Of a DNA stretch of 5,066 nt, positions 1-5,066 are shown in pieces. Numbering within the stretch: position 1 is the stretch's first letter; each line of letters starts with the position of its first letter. This DNA comes from Anaerolineae bacterium (GTDB lineage: Bacteria > Chloroflexota > Anaerolineae > UBA4142). Under the pieces are notes generated by a model. That model was not told the origin of the DNA and searched no databases. It was given only the letters and a program-made list of their open reading frames with translations. Made by a program: the position numbers and the translations under genes. Location of the stretch: assembly GCA_027457205.1 (NCBI GenBank), contig DAIDTM010000106.1:1-5066 (forward strand), written 5' to 3'.

Positions 1-63
1 GATTTCAGATTTCAGATTTAGGAATCCGCAATTCCTAATTCGCAATTCACAATCTCTGATCCG
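1..63 (+). repeat. Degenerate 7-bp repeat array, read in frame in gene 1
   Basis: Units fall in a 7-bp register from base 1: GATTTCA twice, GATTTAG, GAATCCG, then CAATTCC, TAATTCG, CAATTCA and CAATCTC. The register can be followed to about base 63 and the array may begin before the window. The two halves meet at an 8-bp inverted repeat, TTAGGAAT (18-25) and ATTCCTAA (31-38), with a 5-nt loop. The patch is AT-rich compared with the GC-rich coding sequence after it. It is translated without a stop just before the last membrane helix of gene 1. Confidence 0.8.
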
Positions 64-832
64 CATCCTAATCATGGTCTGTCTTGCCGGCAGCGCGGTA
101 TGGACGACGTACGATTATTTCATCGCGTGGGCGAATCTGCCGGAACTGCCGCTCGCGTTCGATTCCGATATGGTGCAGGCGTCCGACTTGGTGCAGCGCG
201 AGCCGGCGGATGAACCGATCTTCGTGTCCGCGCAAGTCTATCGGCATCCGACGTTTATGTTGTTGGGTAAGCGCGTGCCAACGACGCAGTATTTTGATCG
301 TTCGACGCGCGTGCGCGAGTTTGACGCGCAGACCGCGCTGGTGACGAATGCGGGGCAGCCCAACGCGCTCTACATTTTTGTTCGTGATCAAAAGCCGCCC
401 GATGGCTGGCTGGCGCGTCTCGCGCCGCAAGCGACGCCCGTCGCGCCGGAAGAGTACTTGAGCGCGTACCGGCTGGGCGCGCTGACGCCGCCGCAGCAGA
501 CGCTCGCCGTTTCGTTCAATCCGCTGCTCACGCTCGTAGGCTATTCGCGTTACGCCGATGCGCCGCGCGGCATCGTGCTCTACTGGCGCGTCGCGCAATT
601 GCCCAGCGACCGCGTCGATATGCAGGCGACGTTATCGATGCTCGATTCAAGCGGCGCAGCAGTCGCGCAAGGCAAGCATATGTTCGGCGTACCGCCGATG
701 GAATGGGCAAGCGGCGATACCATCGTAGAGTGGTATGCGTTCGACACGTTGCCGGACAATGCGACGCAGTTCACGGTGCAGTTGACGCGCGGCGTGGCAA
801 GCTGGCAATCGCCGGTGCTGGCGTTCAAGTGA
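2..832 (+). CDS. C-terminal part of a GT39/ArnT-like membrane glycosyltransferase (5' end outside window)
   Basis: The frame is open from base 2 to the TGA at 830-832 with no stop, so the ATG at 74 is most likely internal and the gene starts upstream of the window. Bases 2 to about 55 are a heptamer array read as a polar Arg/Asn/Gln/Phe-rich segment. It leads into one hydrophobic helix (about bases 56-105, ending in AVWTTYDYF). Then comes an external region: WANLPELPLAFDSD, a probable alpha/beta part containing RHPTFMLLGKR, and a C-terminal beta-rich part (about 515-829) with LVGYSRYADAP, VLYWRV and PMEWASGD. From memory, a final helix followed by such a domain is typical of Chloroflexota GT39 (PMT_2-like) proteins, which transfer sugars from polyprenyl-phosphate carriers outside the membrane. 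The catalytic N-terminal half is not visible, so the family call rests on the C-terminal pattern and the neighbours. The next gene follows closely on the same strand. Confidence 0.75.
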   Translation: MSDFRFRNPQFLIRNSQSLIRILIMVCLAGSAVWTTYDYFIAWANLPELPLAFDSDMVQASDLVQREPADEPIFVSAQVYRHPTFMLLGKRVPTTQYFDRSTRVREFDAQTALVTNAGQPNALYIFVRDQKPPDGWLARLAPQATPVAPEEYLSAYRLGALTPPQQTLAVSFNPLLTLVGYSRYADAPRGIVLYWRVAQLPSDRVDMQATLSMLDSSGAAVAQGKHMFGVPPMEWASGDTIVEWYAFDTLPDNATQFTVQLTRGVASWQSPVLAFK

Positions 833-880
833 CGGAAGACGGAGGATGGAAGACGAACGCCGTCGATTCCGTCCTCCGTC
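831..880 (+). repeat. GACGGAG-type heptamer array forming a long hairpin between genes 1 and 2
   Basis: Four left units (831, 838, 845, 852) start GACG, GACG, GATG, GACG at exact 7-bp spacing. The right half carries the complement, with CGTC at 861, 870 and 877. Arms 838-855 and 861-880 can pair over 18 bp, with one G-T wobble (847/871), a 2-nt bulge (865-866) and a 5-nt loop (856-860). The first unit overlaps the stop codon of gene 1. No T-run follows, so it is not a standard intrinsic terminator, although it could slow polymerase or protect mRNA ends. Confidence 0.85.
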
Positions 881-893
881 GAATAGGTTCATC

Positions 894-898
894 AAGGA
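894..898 (+). promoter_or_regulatory. Shine-Dalgarno site that favours the GTG start at 906
   Basis: AAGGA ends 7 nt before the GTG at 906, a good spacing. It decides the start of gene 2: the longer ATG at 846 sits inside the 838-880 hairpin with GGAGG directly abutting it (no spacer), and it would add an Arg-rich 20-residue leader made partly from repeat sequence. Confidence 0.55.
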
Positions 899-905
899 TA
901 TTGTT

Positions 906-3605
906 GTGGCAAAACGCAATCTGATTGTCATCTTTTTCTACCTCGTCCTCGCACTCGTGTTGACGTATCCGCTCGTCATGCACTTTGGCGATCACGTGCC
1001 CGGCACGACGACGTGGGCGATGGACGAGTACGGCTATGTCTGGAACAACTGGTGGTTCAAACACGCGGTTTTCGATCTGGGCGTAAATCCATTCCAGACG
1101 AATTTTATTTTCTATCCGATCGGCGTTTCGCTCGTTCTCTACACGTTCACCTTACTGCACGTGCTGCTCGGTTTGCCGATTCAATTCGCGTTCGGCTTGA
1201 TTCCGGCGAGCAACGTCGAGTTGCTGTTCGCGTTCGTCATGAGCGGATTCGGCGCATTTCTTCTGACATATTACGTGTTACGTATTACGTATTACTCAAT
1301 ACGCAATAAACCCAATTTGTCATCACTGACGTTGGCTTCCTTCGTCGCCGGCGCGGTCTTTGCGTTCGCGTCCAATCGTTTTGTGTACGCGGCGCTGGGG
1401 CACTATAACGTCGTCGCGACGGAATGGATGCCATTCTACATCCTGTTCCTCGTCAAGACCGTGCGCGAAAAGAAATGGTCGAACGCGCTGCTCGCCGGTC
1501 TGTTCGCCGCGCTCGCGCTCTACGTCGAGACGACCGACGGCGTGCTGCTGTTTCTGTTCACGCTGCTCTACCTGCTGATGACGTGGCGCGATGTGTGGCA
1601 GCGCGCGGCGATCGCGCGGCTCGCCGCGTTGGGCGCGACGGCTACGCTGCTGTTCGCGCCGATGCTTATCCCGACGCTGAACGAGATTTTCAACAGCGGC
1701 TATGCGCTGCCCGGCTGGGGCGACGCGCAAAAACTGGTCGCCGATCTGGTGGGCTTGTTCACGCCAACGAGTCTTCAGCCGCTGGACCGTCATTGGGTGC
1801 AGGAACTCGATCTGGTGCGGCAAGGCACATCGCGCTTCGCCGATGTCAACACGGTGTTTCTCGGTTACGTCACGCTCGCGCTCGCGCTGTTCGCGGCGGT
1901 GCGCTATTGGAAGACGGTCAAGGTGTGGGTGGTGAGCGCGCTTGCATTCATCGTCCTCAGTTTCGGTCCGCTCCTACACATCAACGGTCAATCGGTGTTC
2001 GACCTCGACGGATTGCAAATCACGTTTCCGATGCCGTACCTGCTGCTGCACTACCTTCCTCTGCTGCGGGAGAACCGCGTGCCGAATCGTTTCAGCGTTC
2101 TGGTCATGCTGTCGCTCGCGGTGCTGGTGGGGTTCGCGGTGACGTGGACAAGTCAAAAGTTAAAAGGCAAAAGTGAAAAGTGGGTTCCACTTTTAGCTTT
2201 TAGCTTTTTATTTTTGATTTTGTTCGAGCACTCCGCCGTTCCTCTGCCGCTGACTGACGCGCGCGTGCCGGCGGTGTACGCGCAGATCGCGCGCGATCCC
2301 GGCAACTTTGCGGTGTTGACGCTGCCGCTCGGTTGGCGTAACTCATTTGGGCAACAAGGCGCAGAAGACACGCGCACGCAGTATTATCAGAGCGTGTCCG
2401 GCAAGTACCTGTTCACCGGCAACATTCAGCGCAACGCGCCATTTCTTTTCGATTACTTTGACCGCGTGCCGCTCTTCCATTCGCTGACGGAACTCGAATT
2501 CTACAAATCGCTTTCCGCCGATACGCTCGCGCGCGACAAGGCGGCGGCGCCGTGGCTGATGACGTTCTTCGACGTGCGGTACGTCGTGGTCCATCCGGCA
2601 ATTCCGGGCAGACCGCCGTACAGCGATACGCGCGGCGCGGTCGTCGATTATATCGAAAAGACCTTGCCGCTGGGCGACAAGATTTACGATCAAGATGGCG
2701 TGATCGCTTACCGCGTGAATCAAGCGCCGCTGCCGGCGAAGCAGCAGGTCGCGTTTGGCACAGAGGCGGCGCATCTCTACCAAGCCGACGGCTGGGACCG
2801 CGACGATACGATTGCCGGCGAGAGCGCGAACTGGGCGAATCAATCCAGCGCGCGCGTGCTGTTCCCAATTCGCGATGCTTCGTCCTACGCGATCACCGTG
2901 TGCGCCCTGCCGTTCACGTACTCGCAATCGCCGGCGCAGACGATGCGCGTCGTCGTCAACGGACGCGCGATCGAGAATTTCGATCTTGTCGCGGGCTGGG
3001 AAAATTATACGGCGACGATTCCTGCCGAGATTCTGCATTCTGGTCTCAACGATCTTGTGTTGCAGTTTGGCTACGCCGTCCGCCCGCGCGATGTGCTGCC
3101 GCCGAACTATGCCATCGGCAGCACCGGCGTTTCGAGTCCGGTCGACATTGTGGCGGAAGGCGGCGCGCTCGGATCGATCAAGGTCAGCGGACGTGAAGCA
3201 TCGCTGCTCGGTCGCGGCTACAACGTCGTCGTGATCGATCCGAAAACCGGACGTGTGGTCGATGCCCGCGTGTTCAACACCGTGGACGATATCGCCGCGT
3301 CGCGCGCGATGACCGCGTTCATCGAGCAGGTTCCGCAAGGGATGATCGTCGCGGTCGCGTCGCAGGACGCCGTCGCGACGAACCTGGGCGACCGGACGGT
3401 GGCAGAATTGCGCTCGCTCGGCGGACAGACCGATCTGCGGCAAAACCCGACTCGCTCGCACGTGCTGATCGGCGTGAAAGGCGCGCCTGCCGGTAGCGCG
3501 GTCGAACAGTCCGTCGACGGCACGTCGTTCATTTCGGTTGGACACAGCGCGGACACGCGCACGCTGGCGGCGGCGGTCAGCGCGATTACGATTGAGAAAA
3601 AGTAA
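906..3605 (+). CDS. GT-C-like multi-pass membrane protein with C-terminal ILEI/FAM3-like domain
   Basis: About 899 residues from GTG 906 (919 from ATG 846). The N-terminal half, about residues 5-440, is rich in membrane helices. The first external loop carries an acidic/aromatic motif, MDEYGYVWNNWW (39-50), placed like the Asp-bearing first loop of GT-C glycosyltransferases. Further on is ENRVPNRFSVLV (389-400), which I recognise from uncharacterised bacterial membrane proteins of this build. The external part has QYYQSVSGKYLFTGNIQRN, then a beta-sandwich-like region (about 615-735, including GWDRDD and VVVNGRAI). The C-terminal domain (about 755-867) carries RGYNVVVIDPKTG (770-782), VFNT and SHVLIGVKGAPAGSAVE, the pattern of ILEI/FAM3 (GG) domains; the related domain in the POMGNT1 stem binds glycans. 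Inference: an envelope sugar transferase or glycan-assembly protein with its own glycan-binding module. Substrate unknown. Two heptamer arrays are read in frame at residues 122-134 and 416-437. Confidence 0.85.
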   Translation: MAKRNLIVIFFYLVLALVLTYPLVMHFGDHVPGTTTWAMDEYGYVWNNWWFKHAVFDLGVNPFQTNFIFYPIGVSLVLYTFTLLHVLLGLPIQFAFGLIPASNVELLFAFVMSGFGAFLLTYYVLRITYYSIRNKPNLSSLTLASFVAGAVFAFASNRFVYAALGHYNVVATEWMPFYILFLVKTVREKKWSNALLAGLFAALALYVETTDGVLLFLFTLLYLLMTWRDVWQRAAIARLAALGATATLLFAPMLIPTLNEIFNSGYALPGWGDAQKLVADLVGLFTPTSLQPLDRHWVQELDLVRQGTSRFADVNTVFLGYVTLALALFAAVRYWKTVKVWVVSALAFIVLSFGPLLHINGQSVFDLDGLQITFPMPYLLLHYLPLLRENRVPNRFSVLVMLSLAVLVGFAVTWTSQKLKGKSEKWVPLLAFSFLFLILFEHSAVPLPLTDARVPAVYAQIARDPGNFAVLTLPLGWRNSFGQQGAEDTRTQYYQSVSGKYLFTGNIQRNAPFLFDYFDRVPLFHSLTELEFYKSLSADTLARDKAAAPWLMTFFDVRYVVVHPAIPGRPPYSDTRGAVVDYIEKTLPLGDKIYDQDGVIAYRVNQAPLPAKQQVAFGTEAAHLYQADGWDRDDTIAGESANWANQSSARVLFPIRDASSYAITVCALPFTYSQSPAQTMRVVVNGRAIENFDLVAGWENYTATIPAEILHSGLNDLVLQFGYAVRPRDVLPPNYAIGSTGVSSPVDIVAEGGALGSIKVSGREASLLGRGYNVVVIDPKTGRVVDARVFNTVDDIAASRAMTAFIEQVPQGMIVAVASQDAVATNLGDRTVAELRSLGGQTDLRQNPTRSHVLIGVKGAPAGSAVEQSVDGTSFISVGHSADTRTLAAAVSAITIEKK
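1271..1305 (+). repeat. TTACGTA heptamer array inside gene 2
   Basis: Five units at exact 7-bp spacing (1271, 1278, 1285, 1292, 1299): TTACGTG, TTACGTA twice, TTACTCA, ATACGCA. The array is AT-rich in GC-rich surroundings. It is translated as residues 122-134 of gene 2 (YYVLRITYYSIRN), a seven-residue echo directly after a membrane helix. Bases 1283-1294 and 1297-1308 are complementary at 10 of 12 positions, giving a tight hairpin. Confidence 0.85.
2155..2217 (+). repeat. AAAAG / CTTTT two-armed heptamer array inside gene 2
   Basis: The left arm has AAAAG at 2155, 2162, 2169 and 2176, exactly 7 bp apart. The right arm has CTTTTAG at 2190 and 2197, CTTTTTA at 2204 and TTTTTGA at 2211, in the same period. 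The arms are complementary in sense and meet at a perfect 8-bp stem, 2176-2183 with 2187-2194, with a 3-nt loop. The array is translated in frame: the left arm gives a Lys-rich loop (QKLKGKSEK) and the right arm gives much of a membrane helix (LLAFSFLFL). Confidence 0.87.
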
Positions 3606-3640
3606 GACGATGGACGAAGGACGGATGACGGAGGACGTAA
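3606..3640 (+). repeat. Intergenic GACGNNN array, five exact heptamers
   Basis: GACG occurs at 3606, 3613, 3620, 3627 and 3634, so five 7-bp units fill the whole interval between the TAA of gene 2 (3603-3605) and the TTG start of gene 3 (3641). The unit resembles that of the 831-880 array, which also begins at a stop codon, but here there is no complementary arm. Confidence 0.88.
3630..3634 (+). promoter_or_regulatory. Shine-Dalgarno site of gene 3, supplied by the repeat
   Basis: GGAGG spans the junction of repeat units 4 and 5 and lies 6 nt before the TTG at 3641. This near-ideal site supports the TTG start over the in-frame GTG at 3680 and ATG at 3695, both of which lie at or in the hairpin region further on. 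Confidence 0.6.
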
Positions 3641-4972
3641 TTGAACGCGGATAAAACTATTTCTGCTCCGCGTTCTTCCGTGTGGCTGTGGCGAATGGCT
3701 GTGCCGAAGTGCGGCACAGTCACGCCACAGTCAGTCCGCGTCCAGTTCTCACGGCATCTGGACGCGCTGATCGCTTTCGTCGTCGCGCTAGTGAGTCTAC
3801 TACTCTATTTCCGGACGCTTGCGCCGGACGTGGTCGACGCGGACGGCGGCGAGTTTCAATTCGCGGCGTGGAATTTTTCTTTCGTTCATCCGACCGGCTA
3901 TCCGCTCTACCTGATTCTCGGCGGCATCTTCCAGCACCTCGTTCCGATTGGCAATCCCGCATTTCGTCTCAATCTCTTCACGGCGATCACCGGCGCGCTG
4001 GCAGTTGGCGCGGTGTACCTCGCCACGCGCGAAATTGCGCAGCATCGCGGCGCGGCAGTGGTCGCGGCGGCATCGTTCGCGCTGACGCGCACCTTCTGGT
4101 TCGACGCAAGCGCGGCGGAGACGTACGATCTGAACGCGTTCTTCGTCGCGCTGCTCATCTTCGTCGCGCTGCGGTGGCAAGCCGAACCAACGGCGCGCAA
4201 GTTCGCGGCGTTCACGTTCGTCTGCGGTCTCGCGCTGACGCACCACCGTACCATTATCCTGTGGATTCCGGCATTCGTGTTGTTCTTCGCCATTATGGTG
4301 CAGCAGTTGCGGCGCGGTTTTCACGTTTCACGTCTCACGTATCGGAACGCTGCGGCGAGCGTTCCCTACTTTTTACTTTTCACTTTTGCCTTTTCACTTC
4401 CTCTTCTCCTCTACCTCTACATTCCGCTCCGCGCGCCGGCATCGCCATATGCCACGCTCGCGCTCTCGCCTGGACACAACATTATTTTGTACGATAATTC
4501 GCTGCATGGGTTCATCAACTATTTGCTGGGTCGCGTGTTTCAGTCCGAGTTGCGCTGGGACGCGGTGAGCATCGCGCGGCTTGTCTCGCTGCCGCAATTG
4601 CTGCTGAACGAATTCACCGTGGTCGGCGTCGCCCTGGGACTCATCGGCATCGTCGCGATGCTGTGGCGCAAGGAGTGGGCGCGCTTTGCGCTGCTGGCGA
4701 TTGGATTCGCGGCGACGGTGCTGTTCGCGGCGGCTTATCACATCGGCGACATTTTCCATTACTACATTCCGGCGTATCTCGTCTGGTCGATTTGGATCGG
4801 AGCGGGAGTCGCGGGCATCGTCGAAGCAGTCAACAGTCGACAGTCGTCAGTCGCCAGATTAGTCACCAGTCAGCAGTCAGCAGTTGCACGAAGATCGCTT
4901 TCTGCTTTCTGCCTTCTGTTTTCTGCCTTCCTGGCCAACGATCGCGCGGTGCCCGCCGGAACAGGTAGCTAG
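3641..4972 (+). CDS. DUF2723/TMEM260-type multi-pass membrane protein, probably C-terminally truncated
   Basis: 443 residues from a TTG start with GGAGG 6 nt upstream. The first helix is about residues 40-60. It is followed by the family's hallmark loop: DGGEF (68-72) and HPTGYPLY (83-90), then RLNLFTAITGA, AETYDLNAFF (159-168), GLALTHHRT (196-204) and LLYLYIPLRAP. From knowledge of the family, these are DUF2723 proteins, related to eukaryotic TMEM260, an O-mannosyltransferase of the GT-C type; acidic residues of the first loop are the likely catalytic candidates. Bacterial members are usually clearly longer, with more helices and often a soluble tail. Here residues 396-431 come from a heptamer array and only 12 residues follow before TAG, so the protein looks cut short. 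It follows gene 2 by 35 bp and probably works in the same surface glycosylation pathway. Residues about 226-253 are encoded by another repeat array. Confidence 0.85.
   Translation: MNADKTISAPRSSVWLWRMAVPKCGTVTPQSVRVQFSRHLDALIAFVVALVSLLLYFRTLAPDVVDADGGEFQFAAWNFSFVHPTGYPLYLILGGIFQHLVPIGNPAFRLNLFTAITGALAVGAVYLATREIAQHRGAAVVAAASFALTRTFWFDASAAETYDLNAFFVALLIFVALRWQAEPTARKFAAFTFVCGLALTHHRTIILWIPAFVLFFAIMVQQLRRGFHVSRLTYRNAAASVPYFLLFTFAFSLPLLLYLYIPLRAPASPYATLALSPGHNIILYDNSLHGFINYLLGRVFQSELRWDAVSIARLVSLPQLLLNEFTVVGVALGLIGIVAMLWRKEWARFALLAIGFAATVLFAAAYHIGDIFHYYIPAYLVWSIWIGAGVAGIVEAVNSRQSSVARLVTSQQSAVARRSLSAFCLLFSAFLANDRAVPAGTGS
3687..3729 (+). repeat. Long hairpin in the first codons of gene 3
   Basis: TGTGGCG (3687-3693) pairs with CGCCACA (3723-3729), TGG (3696-3698) with TCA (3720-3722) including one G-T wobble, and CTGTGCCG (3699-3706) with CGGCACAG (3712-3719). 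This gives 18 bp in all, with a 2-nt bulge (3694-3695) and a 5-nt loop (3707-3711). The flanks repeat parts of the arms (TGTGGC at 3681 and 3687; CACAGTCA at 3715 and 3726), so it is not one of the heptamer arrays. It begins about 46 nt after the start codon and could affect early translation. Confidence 0.75.
4319..4400 (+). repeat. Two heptamer blocks flanking an 8-bp palindrome inside gene 3
   Basis: The left block has CACG at 4322, 4329 and 4336, from units TTTCACG, TTTCACG and TCTCACG. The right block has ACTTTT-type units at 4368, 4375, 4382, 4389 and 4396. Both keep an exact 7-bp period but are not complementary to each other. Between them, GGAACGCT (4344-4351) and AGCGTTCC (4358-4365) form a perfect stem with a 6-nt loop. 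The array is translated in frame: the left block gives FHVSRLTY and the right block gives the start of a membrane helix (YFLLFTFAFS). Confidence 0.85.
4827..4933 (+). repeat. CAGTCAG / CTTTCTG heptamer array at the end of gene 3
   Basis: CAG-initial units occur at 4827, 4834, 4841 and 4848, and again at 4867, 4874 and 4881, each run exactly 7 bp apart. The second half has CTTTCTG at 4898 and 4905, CCTTCTG at 4912 and TTTTCTG at 4919, then an 8-bp unit at 4926. The two unit types pair at 5 of 7 positions, so the array is a decayed two-armed inverted structure. It is the longest array in the window and encodes residues 396-431 of gene 3, just before its stop. Confidence 0.87.
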
Positions 4973-5066
4973 TCTGCCGTTTCTTGCCGAATTTCGACAT
5001 GTGATACCGTCTTGGTGGTGGATGTCATCACGATCGACGAGATTGACCGGCAGCTCACGCAGTGTC

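Noticed and set aside
838..880. Intrinsic transcription terminator after gene 1
   Set aside because: The stem is strong but no T-tract follows it, and the next gene starts about 26 bases later on the same strand.
846..905. ATG 846 as the start of gene 2
   Set aside because: It sits inside the hairpin with GGAGG abutting it, and its leader is repeat-derived and charged; GTG 906 has AAGGA at good spacing. It remains possible.
833..905. Promoter for gene 2 in the intergenic spacer
   Set aside because: No convincing -35/-10 pair is visible; the spacer is mostly the hairpin array, and read-through from gene 1 is simpler.
1424..2176. 250-codon + strand open frame overlapping gene 2
   Set aside because: It is an Arg/Ala-rich out-of-frame shadow; the overlapping frame gives a coherent membrane protein.
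2343..3545. 400-codon open frame on the - strand
   Set aside because: It is antisense to gene 2, extremely rich in Arg/His/Asp with no recognisable motif, and is what GC-rich codon bias produces opposite a real gene.
4827..4933. CRISPR array or minisatellite with spacers
   Set aside because: Units are only 7 bp, directly tandem and degenerate, with no regular unique spacers.

Overview
The window comes from a GC-rich bacterium. The most likely source is a member of the Chloroflexota, judged from large multi-membrane glycosyltransferase-like proteins with added external beta domains, a TMEM260/DUF2723-type protein, a bacterial ILEI/FAM3-like domain and abundant degenerate 7-bp repeat arrays. 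This placement is inference. Cyanobacteria also carry heptameric short tandem repeats, but their codon use is usually less GC-rich.

All three genes lie on the + strand, tightly spaced, and look like one transcription unit for cell-surface or membrane glycan assembly. (1) Bases 2-832 hold the 3' part of a GT39/ArnT-like membrane glycosyltransferase. The frame is open to the left edge, so the ATG at 74 is internal. What is visible is the last membrane helix and an external C-terminal region. (2) Bases 906-3605 hold a complete protein of about 899 residues. It has an N-terminal multi-helix GT-C-like half, an external beta-sandwich-like region and a C-terminal ILEI/FAM3-like domain. (3) Bases 3641-4972 hold a DUF2723/TMEM260-type membrane protein with a well preserved N-terminal part, whose frame ends just after a repeat array and which looks truncated. 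The last 94 bases hold no gene I can assign.

The most unusual content is a set of seven short arrays with an exact 7-bp period: about 1-63, 831-880, 1271-1305, 2155-2217, 3606-3640, 4319-4400 and 4827-4933. Each has its own unit sequence. Several are two-part, with a right half roughly complementary to the left half. Two occupy the spacers between the genes, and one of these makes up the entire 35-bp spacer and supplies the ribosome binding site of gene 3. The other five are read through in frame inside the membrane proteins, where they encode loop segments and parts of transmembrane helices. Because 7 is not a multiple of 3, a perfect heptamer array encodes the same cyclic seven-residue peptide in all three frames, which may explain why such inserts are tolerated. 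A separate long hairpin (3687-3729) lies in the early codons of gene 3.

I see no RNA gene, CRISPR array, insertion sequence, convincing promoter or intrinsic terminator.
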